Below, one piece after another: positions 43,548 to 51,744 of a stretch of DNA of 64,000 nucleotides. Positions within the stretch are counted from its first letter, which is position 1; each line of letters opens with the position of its first letter. The stretch comes from Rivularia sp. PCC 7116 (GTDB lineage: Bacteria > Cyanobacteriota > Cyanobacteriia > Cyanobacteriales > Nostocaceae). Under the pieces are notes generated by a model. The model was given only the letters and a program-made list of their open reading frames with translations. It ran no database searches and was not told the DNA's origin. Position numbers and translations under genes: made by a program. The stretch covers positions 3,410,001 through 3,474,000 of the forward strand of contig NC_019678.1 in the NCBI RefSeq assembly GCF_000316665.1. The letters are read 5' to 3'.

Positions 43548-44296
43548 AGCGAATAATTAATCAATGATATAGAATAAAATGTATATTTTCTGAAGCTGAC
43601 TATTATATAATTTCTCGTATTTATACAGAATTGGTCAAGAGTAAATATTGCAATACCAATTGTAGTTTTTAACTAAATAAAGTGATGCGAAACACATTTG
43701 CATAAGTTTAAAGTATATCGAATTATATAAATATTCTCTGGATTTAGGATTGTTTTCAGTAGCGATACCAACTAAATTTATAAAATATTAGCTATTCCCG
43801 TGCTTGGTATGCAGTATTAAATAGTCTGGAAAGAATAAATCGACAAAGAGAAATCAGGAAACTGAGGAAGAAAGCGATATTAGCTAGTTACATCATTAAG
43901 GTAAATATATAATCCATTGATGATAGTTACAGCACTTTACAGACAAATAAGGATTTTCCTTATTCTTTATTAAAAATAAACTGTTTTGCTTTTGGAGTCT
44001 GAATACAATTTGTCATAATATCTCTTTCTTCTACTGCTGGTGTTGCAATTTACAAAGCAATTATAAAATAGCGCTTTCACGCTTATTGGAATATAAATTA
44101 AACCTCACCCCTTCTCTTTCCTTATTAAGGAGAATAGGACGGGGTGAGGTTTCGAGTGTATTAGATTCAACTGAAAAATGCTATCTCTTTGAATTGCTCC
44201 GCACGGCGAACAAAGGCATTTGTCCTTTTACAAGCAATTAACCGAACTTAATATCACCAATTACCAATTACCAATTACCAATTCCCTATTCCGTAT
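43548..44296. other. Non-coding gap within the LRV/MoxR cluster
   Basis: 749 bp, AT-rich. It contains a perfect 12-bp inverted repeat at 44100-44152, a dispersed repeat around 44195-44255 and GGTAATT-type units just before the VWA stop codon (44262-44285). It includes the promoter side of the long LRV gene, implying that gene has its own promoter. No coding signal. Confidence 0.55.
44100..44152. repeat. Palindromic dispersed repeat
   Basis: AAACCTCACCCC and GGGGTGAGGTTT are perfect 12-bp inverted arms around a 29-bp centre. One arm of the same family occurs at 20263-20274 after metF. Confidence 0.75.
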
Positions 44297-45517
44297 TTAA
44301 ACAGATAACAACCGCACAGCTTCCCCAAAAGGAAATTCTTCTAAAGCCAAACCACCCGGAGTCACTACCCATAAAACTGGTAATTCTGGTGCTTTATCGG
44401 GAAAATTACCGTACCCATCAGTCAAATAAACGCATACTCCCTGGGTTTGCCCATCCCATGTTTGAGCAACTTTATCAAAGAAAGGTACAAATGACGTACC
44501 GCCGCCACCTTGGGGCTTCGGCGGCATGGAATCGGCATTAATTTCGTAAGGTCCGTAAACTTCAGCATCAACGTAATAAAACTCACATTTGATATGTGGG
44601 TAAGAACTTAAAATACCCTGCACTTCCGAGAAAAACAAACCTAACAATTTTGTATCAATTGAGCCACTGGTATCCAAAGCCAGGTAAACGCGAATCGATT
44701 CCCCTTGCAAACTTTCTAGATACAGCCTGCGTCCAATAAAGCGCCTATCAAAGCCAGAAAAATCAGTAGGAGTTTGTACTAAATATCGCCAAAGGTAAGA
44801 GCGCCAATCAATTTGAGCAGAATTTAAAGTTTCTAATTCTCGCTCTACTCCTCCCCCAAGACTACCTTTATTCGCAGTGCGAGCCACAGTAGCAGCTTGC
44901 TGCATCGCATTCCGCCAATGAGCTTCCATTGTGGCTTTTTTAGCTTGGGACATACTATCCCCTGTTGGGGAATTATTTGGAGAACTTTGTCCTTTCCCTT
45001 CCTTATCTTCGCCTTCCTGACTTTCTCCTTGACTACCTTGTTGTTGGGAACCACCAGCATCTTCTGGTGGGCTATCAAGTAAATCTGGATTGGTTAATTG
45101 TGGGGCATTATCGGCATCTTGAAGCAGAATTTCATAAACTTCTTCAACACTTAAATTTTCTAAATTAACTTCTCTTAAAGTTCCTTCGGGTAACTCAAAA
45201 CCATGAGCCGCAATCATACCGTTGATTACAATATCAGCAGCAATATTCCACAACTGAGCATCTCTCACACCCCGACGCGGTACATGAAGCAGCGCTGCAT
45301 GAAGCACTTCGTGTAGTAAAACCCCATCAAGTTGTTTTGGTGGCAAAGATAACAAAAACTCTACATTATAAAAAATATCTTTACCATCAGTTGCCGCAGT
45401 TGGTAATTTTTCTGTAGGAACAAAACGAGCAAACATCGCCAAAGTTGCGAAAAAAGGCGATTTTGTTTGCAAGCGTAACAAAGACGCGCTGATACTTTTT
45501 TGAATATCTTCAGTCAT
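44297..45517 (-). CDS. Putative zincin metallopeptidase fused to a VWA-like domain (DUF2201)
   Basis: 406 residues. The N-terminal ~140 residues are the DUF2201 metallopeptidase-like domain with an HExxH zinc motif HEVLH at 69-73. An acidic, Gln/Gly/Ser-rich linker spans ~140-190. The C-terminal half is a von Willebrand A-like domain with an intact MIDAS start DTSGS at 282-286 and a second acidic cluster (VYLTDGYGNFP) for metal-dependent ligand binding. Proteins of this class work with MoxR AAA+ ATPases as substrate adaptors or chaperones. Here the MoxR gene lies 204 bp upstream on the same strand and LRV proteins flank the pair. The HExxH motif suggests catalysis, but no activity has been shown for the family as far as I know. 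Confidence 0.9.
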   Translation of the reverse strand: MTEDIQKSISASLLRLQTKSPFFATLAMFARFVPTEKLPTAATDGKDIFYNVEFLLSLPPKQLDGVLLHEVLHAALLHVPRRGVRDAQLWNIAADIVINGMIAAHGFELPEGTLREVNLENLSVEEVYEILLQDADNAPQLTNPDLLDSPPEDAGGSQQQGSQGESQEGEDKEGKGQSSPNNSPTGDSMSQAKKATMEAHWRNAMQQAATVARTANKGSLGGGVERELETLNSAQIDWRSYLWRYLVQTPTDFSGFDRRFIGRRLYLESLQGESIRVYLALDTSGSIDTKLLGLFFSEVQGILSSYPHIKCEFYYVDAEVYGPYEINADSMPPKPQGGGGTSFVPFFDKVAQTWDGQTQGVCVYLTDGYGNFPDKAPELPVLWVVTPGGLALEEFPFGEAVRLLSV

Positions 45518-45721
45518 GATAAAGAGTTAGGAATAAGTAAGGTTAAAGGTTAAAAGTCAAAGGTCAAAGGTGAGGAGTTAAAAGTCACTAGTTAAGAGTT
45601 AAGAATTAAGAATTACTAACAGCATTAACAGTTAATAATAAAAACTTGACTGACTGCATTTATTCAGGTGAAAGCATAAATTTAACTAACATTTACCTTT
45701 AACCTTTAACCTTTGACCTGT

Positions 45722-46723
45722 TTAAGGTTTCTGCGATTCTAGATACTCTTGCAGTAGTTTCTTGAATTCTGGTTCTTTACTTAATAAATTAGCTAAAACT
45801 CCTCGCTTGCCTTTACTTTCCATAGTTCGCGATAAGTCAACAGCAAAAAGTCTTACCCATTCGTTTGCTGCAACTTGATTTAACCAGTTGAAGGCATTAA
45901 GGGCTTGATTTGCATTCTCGGCACGTACTGTTAAGCCAATTACCGTTGCATATCTGACACTAGGTTCTTTAGGAAATTGAATGCTTTCGCCTTTACCTGA
46001 CAAAATCGCAATCAAATTAGGTAGATTTTCGTACATCGAAATGTATGAAGAAAACTCAGTTGCAGCAGCAGTACCAACTGCTGGATTAATGTCTAAACCG
46101 GCAAAATGTAACGCACTTGCCATTACCCAAGAACGAGGAGAAGGCCAAGCTGGCTGTTGGGGGTCGATTTTATGCAATAAAGTTGTACGGAAAGAAAGAA
46201 AAGCGATTATCTGCTCGTGTACTCCTTTATCTAAAGCAAAAGCTTTGAAGCTGTCAAAATCTGGCTGTACTTCCAGATGCAAAAATCTATTTGCTAAAGG
46301 TGAAGGCATATCAAATACAGCAGCACGATCTTCTTTGCGGTTCCCTGCTGCCCATACATACCAACCATCCGGAACTTCGTAGGAACCTACACAGCGGTCT
46401 AAAATTAGCTGTTGCGCTACTCCCTGCATTGCCGGAGGAGCCATATTCAATTCATCAAGGAATAATATACCTTTACCTTTACGAGGCAAAAATTCCGGTG
46501 GAAACCATTTAGAAATACCGCTCTCGGCAACCGGCAAACCCCGTAAATCAGTAGGTGCTAACTGAGATAGCCGTACATCTACAAAATCAATGTCGCTTTC
46601 TTTTGCTAATTGACCAACAATACTAGACTTTCCAATACCGGGAGGTCCCCAAATCATCGTACTGATTTGAATATTATTAGTTAGGAGCTGCTCTAAAAAT
46701 ACTTTGAGTTCGCTGGGAGTCAT
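45722..46723 (-). CDS. MoxR-type AAA+ ATPase
   Basis: 333 residues. Walker A GPPGIGKS at 26-33, Walker B LFLDELN with Asp90-Glu91, sensor-1 AAGNRKED around residue 126-132 and the MoxR-typical SPLANRFLHLEV arginine-finger region at ~141-152 are all present. MoxR ATPases form hexamers that remodel or load cofactors onto partner proteins with VWA-domain adaptors. It sits between an LRV gene (108 bp upstream) and the zincin-VWA gene (204 bp downstream) on one strand, so a three-gene operon is likely. A heptamer array fills the gap to the LRV gene. Confidence 0.93.
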   Translation of the reverse strand: MTPSELKVFLEQLLTNNIQISTMIWGPPGIGKSSIVGQLAKESDIDFVDVRLSQLAPTDLRGLPVAESGISKWFPPEFLPRKGKGILFLDELNMAPPAMQGVAQQLILDRCVGSYEVPDGWYVWAAGNRKEDRAAVFDMPSPLANRFLHLEVQPDFDSFKAFALDKGVHEQIIAFLSFRTTLLHKIDPQQPAWPSPRSWVMASALHFAGLDINPAVGTAAATEFSSYISMYENLPNLIAILSGKGESIQFPKEPSVRYATVIGLTVRAENANQALNAFNWLNQVAANEWVRLFAVDLSRTMESKGKRGVLANLLSKEPEFKKLLQEYLESQKP

Positions 46724-46731
46724 AAGATTTC

Positions 46732-46806
46732 AGTTAGGAGTTAGTGGTTAGTAGTTAAGAGTTAGTAGTTAGTAGTTAGTAGTTAGTGGTTAGGAGTTAG
46801 TTGTTG
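46732..46806. repeat. Short tandem repeat array (GTTAGTA / GTTAGGA heptamers)
   Basis: About ten consecutive 7-mers between the MoxR start codon and the LRV stop codon. It abuts the MoxR gene, so the MoxR leader starts inside it. Confidence 0.85.
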
Positions 46807-46831
46807 AGAATAAAGATTTTTTCTCCCCCCT

Positions 46832-48619
46832 CTACCCCCTCTCTCCTCTCTTCCTCAAGGAGCGCTTTGCAGATTTGGAAACAACGGGGTCTTCATCCTC
46901 GGCAAGATGTTCTAAAATTTCTACAGGAGTGTCTGCATGTCTGGCGACAAATAGTCTTTCGGTTTCGACAACACTGGTAGAAAATTCTTCTAATAACCTC
47001 TGCCGCAATTGAGGTGGGCTGTTAGGATGCTGTACTATATACCAGTCGTATCGGAAGAATTGCGTGAGTTGCTCTAATGCTGTTGCAGGGGTGTTGGGGT
47101 TTTGAGCAATAAACGAACGTAAATGCCAATCTTTAATTAAAATTTCTAAAATATCCCCAGGCGTTTGAGGATTTTGAGCCACAGCTTGACGCACTTCCAA
47201 TCGCCAATCTTCAGCCAGTTTTTTCAAAATGTGGGGAGGAGTGTTAATATTTTTTGCCACACCATAACGCACATCTTTGGATGTATCTTTGGCAAGTTCT
47301 TCTAAAATCCTGGATGGAGTGCGAAAATTTGAGGCAATCCACGGGCGTAATTCCGGCGAACTTTTAGCCCACTGCGTCAAAATAGACACTGGTGCCTGGT
47401 TGTGCTGGGCTACATATTTGCGAACAGATAAACGCTCATCCAATGCCAAACGCCACAATACTTTTTGCAAAGTACTGCTTGAAGTATTCGGATGACGCGC
47501 TAACAACAAGTCATGAAACGGAGTGCTACCCAATATATCCAAGACATAGCCTGGAGTATTGGCATTTCTTGCTACAGCAGCCTGTATATCTCCCCGGCTA
47601 TCCATTGCCAATTCTTGAAGTGTAGATGCAGGGGTATTTGGATTTTCAGCTACAAACTGCCGTAGTTCCAAATTATTTGCCGCTAGTACAAGTAAATGCG
47701 CTGGTGTATTGGGATGCCTTGCCACCATTTGACGCACTCTTTCGTTGGGATGTTCTGCCATTTCCTCTAACCAACTGCTGGGAATGTGAGGATTTTGGGG
47801 CAGAAAATTCATCGTATGTACCCGATAATCCATTGCCAATTCGATTATCAGATGCTTTGTTAAATCGGAACGTTTTGCGATCGCGTTCTTAACTTTGGTG
47901 TAAGGTACCTTAATTAATGCTTGGAGAACATTTAGCGGCGTGTTGGGATTTTTGGCAATACTAGTTTCAATAGCTACCCTTAAATTCCAGTTCGGTTCTG
48001 GATTTTCCACTAAAATTTCCAAAACCCTGACAGGAATTTTTGGATATGTAGCCAGATGCAAACGAACCGAACCCGCACCATGTTGAGCTAACTTTTCCAA
48101 AACTGTTTGCGATACATCTTTGCGTTGTGCAATACATAAACCCAATTCTGGATCGTACCTACTCTTAATTGCCAGTTGTACCAGAACTTGTTCTGAAGCA
48201 TGTTTGTGTTTGGCTACAGCTTCCAATACCAAAGAATTGGCATGCATTGCCGCACAAGCTAAGAACCATTCTGGTGCATCATCCTGTTTTAACAGTTTTA
48301 ACAAAGACCAATATGATATATCTGTTGCTAAATTGGGATTTTCTAACATTAATAGGGATAAAACCGGATTCGAGAAAAATTGTTGAGGAAAATCCCCCGC
48401 TAATTTCAACAGTACGTCAGTTGGTGTATTGGGATTTTTTGCCACACCTTCACGAGTAACCTTATCTTCACTCGATGCCAACTCCCCTAATAAATCCGGT
48501 TCTGCGCTGGGATTTGTAGCTACTAACCTTGCAAGTTCTACACTTTCATAAGCAAGAATTCTCAGCTTATTTGGTGGAGTCGTTTCGTCAGCTGCAAGTT
48601 GTTCTGGGGTTGGGTACAT
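46832..48619 (-). CDS. Leucine-rich-variant (LRV) repeat protein, short paralogue
   Basis: 595 residues of ~24-residue LRV/HEAT-like units (VAxNPNTPxxxLxxLAxD), like the 760-residue protein, with which it shares the N-terminal block NPNTPTDVLLKLAGDFPQQF, NPVLSLLMLENPNL. No signal peptide or catalytic motif. It is the first gene of the apparent LRV-MoxR-zincin/VWA unit (gap to MoxR 108 bp). An extended helical superhelix of this kind would suit a substrate-recognition or scaffolding role for the ATPase; that is inference from context. The basic C-terminus ends SAKRSLRKRGERG, nearly the same terminal GERG as the longer paralogue. Confidence 0.88.
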   Translation of the reverse strand: MYPTPEQLAADETTPPNKLRILAYESVELARLVATNPSAEPDLLGELASSEDKVTREGVAKNPNTPTDVLLKLAGDFPQQFFSNPVLSLLMLENPNLATDISYWSLLKLLKQDDAPEWFLACAAMHANSLVLEAVAKHKHASEQVLVQLAIKSRYDPELGLCIAQRKDVSQTVLEKLAQHGAGSVRLHLATYPKIPVRVLEILVENPEPNWNLRVAIETSIAKNPNTPLNVLQALIKVPYTKVKNAIAKRSDLTKHLIIELAMDYRVHTMNFLPQNPHIPSSWLEEMAEHPNERVRQMVARHPNTPAHLLVLAANNLELRQFVAENPNTPASTLQELAMDSRGDIQAAVARNANTPGYVLDILGSTPFHDLLLARHPNTSSSTLQKVLWRLALDERLSVRKYVAQHNQAPVSILTQWAKSSPELRPWIASNFRTPSRILEELAKDTSKDVRYGVAKNINTPPHILKKLAEDWRLEVRQAVAQNPQTPGDILEILIKDWHLRSFIAQNPNTPATALEQLTQFFRYDWYIVQHPNSPPQLRQRLLEEFSTSVVETERLFVARHADTPVEILEHLAEDEDPVVSKSAKRSLRKRGERG

Positions 48620-49290
48620 GAGTGCTAACCTACCTCTTGCTTAGATGTATTATTTTATTCTGTTATTTATAGTAATTTCTAGTAAAAAAGCTACATTTTT
48701 ATGCTTAGTAGTAAATTACTTTGACTATAGAAAATTAAGAGTTATTTAAGTTACTTTAATAAAATAATTATCTTTAAATTACTTAGATAAATAGACTCAA
48801 TTGTCACGTTTGAATAGCTAAATCGAAATTGTACAAAGTTTATATAAAGAAAATTATAGGTAAGTTTAGCCAGCATAAATTTGATAATGACTTGTCGCAT
48901 ACAAAGTGTTTATGGATACTTATAATATTTACGAAAAACAAGTATTCATATTTCTTTTTCTCCTTTTTTTTTTTAATCAATCAGTCAACTATTGATGTAA
49001 TTTGAATTATTTTTAACATCTTCTATATTCTCGCTTAGGAATAAATTCCCAAGCTAATATACAAAGTCGTCTAAAGACGACTGGGAAAAGGTTTGAGTTT
49101 TCAGTGCGTTTTAACGCACTTAGCTTATGAGCCTTTAACCTAGTCCCCAGGCTTAACCTGGTTCCCAGTCTGAGCCTGGGAACTAGCTTTTAGAGGCTCT
49201 GCCTCCGATTATTGCAATTGGTGCAAGATGTGAAATCAATCAGTCTTAAAGTAAGGATTTGAAAAGAAGCGGAGGAAGAATTTTGATTAG
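48620..49290. other. AT-rich gap with dispersed repeats
   Basis: 671 bp. The left ~430 bp is AT-rich and should contain the promoter of the LRV-MoxR-VWA unit. At 49060-49215 lie several short palindromic repeats (GTCGTCTAAAGACGAC, GTGCGTTTTAACGCAC, CCCAGGCTTAACCTGG, CAGTCTGAGCCTGGGAAC, AGAGGCTCTGCCTC), related to those at 20340-20466. No gene. Confidence 0.55.
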
Positions 49291-49530
49291 CTATTTTTTC
49301 CTATTAGCTATCAGCCAACCTACAGCAGTAAAGAATAAAGTTGCTGCAATGCTGATAAATAAAGAAGCGTAAAACGGATGTAGTGGTTTATTAAAAGATA
49401 AATTTAAATCTACAGGTTGGTTGATTTTCTCGATATGTTGCACAATTATACCGGAAATAATTGCACCACCACCAAGCCCAATACCGAGTATTTGTACTGT
49501 GTTATTGAGAGAGCGATCGCGTGCGGTTAA
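49291..49530 (-). pseudogene. 5'-truncated remnant of a two-helix membrane protein
   Basis: The minus-strand frame reads LTARDRSLNNTVQILGIGLG, GGAIISGIIVQHIEKIN, then a second hydrophobic helix (PFYASLFISIAATLFF, TAVGWLIAN) and RKK-stop. It has no ATG, and an in-frame stop precedes it, so the N-terminal part is missing. The organisation and the positive-inside RKK end look like a genuine C-terminal membrane domain. Family not recognised. Confidence 0.6.
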
Positions 49531-49594
49531 TCATTCTTATTTACCAAACGCAATAAAAACCTAAACAATAAAATAAACAACTAAAAAAACAACT

Positions 49595-51109
49595 ATGACA
49601 TTCCGCGAAGAGTTTAAATTACTATTACGCGCTCGCTACTCCTTAATTTACATTCCTACTCACGAAGAAGAGCGTTTAGAAGCCGTAATTAGAGAAGAAG
49701 CAGCCAAACAAGGTAATCGTCAGGTATACACTTGGGATTTTGTAGATGGTTATCAAGGTAATCCTAACGACGAGGGTTTTGGAAGACGCAACCCATTACA
49801 AGCTTTAGAATTTGTAGAAAAGTTACACGCCTCCGCACCGGCTGTATTAATTCTTCGGGATTTTCATCGGTTTTTAGATGATGTAGCCATTTCCCGCAAA
49901 CTCCGCAATTTAGCACGCTTACTAAAATCGCAACCAAAAAATATTGTTTTACTCTCGCCACGGGTTGCCATTCCCGACGATTTAGCTGAAGTGCTGACAG
50001 TGGTAGAATTCGCTTTACCCAACAGTACAGAAATCCAAACCGAAATCGAAAAACTATTAACCGCGACTAATAATTCTCTACCAAATCAAGTTTTAAATGA
50101 ATTAGTGCGGGCAGCCAGAGGCTTGAGTATGGAGAGAATTCGCCGGGTTTTGTCCAGAGCGATCGCTGCACGTGGAGAATTACAATCGGATGACGTGGAA
50201 TTAGTTTTACAGGAAAAGCGTCAAACCATCCGCCAAACTCAAATCCTCGATTTTATTCCCGCCACAGAACAAATTTCTGACATTGGTGGATTGGATAACC
50301 TCAAAGATTGGTTATTAAGAAGAGGCGGTGGTTTCAGCGAAAAAGCCAGACAATACGGTTTACCCCATCCTCGCGGTTTGCTATTAGTAGGAATTCAAGG
50401 TACCGGTAAATCATTAACCGCTAAAGCCATAGCCCATCACTGGCATTTACCTTTACTACGTTTGGATGTAGGAAGATTGTTTGGCGGTTTAGTCGGTGAA
50501 TCGGAATCCCGCACCCGTCAAATGATACAGGTATCCGAAGCCCTTGCACCTTGCATTTTGTGGATAGATGAAATAGATAAAGCATTTTCCGGGCTTGGTA
50601 GCAAAGGCGACGGAGGAACCACTAGTAGAGTATTCGGTACCTTTATCACCTGGATGGCAGAAAAAACTTCACCCGTATTTGTAGTTGCCACAGCCAATGA
50701 GATTCAAGAATTACCGCCAGAATTACTACGTAAAGGTAGATTTGATGAAATATTCTTTGTCGGTTTACCCATCCAAGAAGAAAGAAAAGCCATTTTTAAC
50801 GTGCATTTATCGCGATTGCGCCCCCACAATATTAAAGAATACGACATTGACAGATTAGCCTACGAAACACCCGATTTTTCCGGCGCGGAAATTGAGCAAA
50901 CATTAATTGAAGCCATGCACATTGGCTTCAGCCAAAACCGCGATTTTACTACAGACGATATTTTAGAAGCTGCCAGTCAGATTATACCTTTAGCCAGAAC
51001 TGCTCAAGAAAAAATCGAGCAGCTACGTCAATGGGCTGCTTCAGGAAGGGCACGTCTAGCCTCAAAGCACAACCCCTTGAACGATAGGATTCAAAGACAG
51101 TTGCAGTAA
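49595..51109 (+). CDS. ycf46: Ycf46-like AAA+ ATPase
   Basis: 504 residues. The first ~230 are the Ycf46-type N-terminal domain (FREEFKLLLRARYSLIYIPT; EERLEAVIREEAAKQG). Then comes a FtsH/CDC48-type AAA+ module with Walker A GIQGTGKS at 266-273, Walker B CILWIDEIDKA with the DE pair at ~326-327, sensor VVATANEIQELPPELLRKGRFDEIFF and a C-terminal helical lid (DFSGAEIEQTLIEAM). Plastid and cyanobacterial Ycf46 is soluble. In Synechocystis it has been linked to CO2 utilisation (recalled, not checked), which would fit the nearby inorganic-carbon genes. It is divergent from the LRV-MoxR unit. Start chosen at ATG 49595; no strong Shine-Dalgarno is visible. Confidence 0.9.
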   Translation: MTFREEFKLLLRARYSLIYIPTHEEERLEAVIREEAAKQGNRQVYTWDFVDGYQGNPNDEGFGRRNPLQALEFVEKLHASAPAVLILRDFHRFLDDVAISRKLRNLARLLKSQPKNIVLLSPRVAIPDDLAEVLTVVEFALPNSTEIQTEIEKLLTATNNSLPNQVLNELVRAARGLSMERIRRVLSRAIAARGELQSDDVELVLQEKRQTIRQTQILDFIPATEQISDIGGLDNLKDWLLRRGGGFSEKARQYGLPHPRGLLLVGIQGTGKSLTAKAIAHHWHLPLLRLDVGRLFGGLVGESESRTRQMIQVSEALAPCILWIDEIDKAFSGLGSKGDGGTTSRVFGTFITWMAEKTSPVFVVATANEIQELPPELLRKGRFDEIFFVGLPIQEERKAIFNVHLSRLRPHNIKEYDIDRLAYETPDFSGAEIEQTLIEAMHIGFSQNRDFTTDDILEAASQIIPLARTAQEKIEQLRQWAASGRARLASKHNPLNDRIQRQLQ

Positions 51110-51744
51110 GAATAAAATTTGAAGAGCTAGGAATTGAAGGGACGGAAGTTTAATTTTCCCTTTCATTTCCTCTCTCCTAGGTTTACATGCTTAATGCTTT
51201 TATAATTATTTATTTCAATAAAATAACAACTAGTAGCAAGTAATAACTATCACATATTTACTCGGATATTTTGTGATACTATTGCGTAAGTTTTCCGGTC
51301 TAGTTTTTGTTATCTAAAGAATTATTTTGCAGTAATATACTGTATTTCTTGAAGTGGGAATCTGGGTCGTAAGTTACAATTTCTTTCATGAATAATATTT
51401 ACGTCTCGGGTTCTCAAAAATCAGATTTCTTTATCAAAGTTTAATTTGTTCAACTTATAATCTTTATAAAAACTGATTTTATTGATAGTAAGTATTGTGC
51501 GATACTCACTCTAGATATAAATAGTAATGCATAGTCAATTATATGTATCATGATTTAATTAGTATAAAGTTTTTAATAACTAATTTATTTTTAACTATTT
51601 TCTGAACTAGTAATAACATCTTCATCAATTTAATTAACTATTTTATTCATGATTAAATACATCAGGGATGATTACTTAACGCTCGGTTCGCTATTTTTCC
51701 GCGCCTCGTAAATAACTAATCAACCCATCATACTTCATTCAATT
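51110..51744. other. AT-rich gap, no gene
   Basis: 635 bp, very AT-rich with no heptamer repeats and no reading frame of note. It presumably carries the promoter of the first peptidoglycan-binding gene. Confidence 0.5.
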
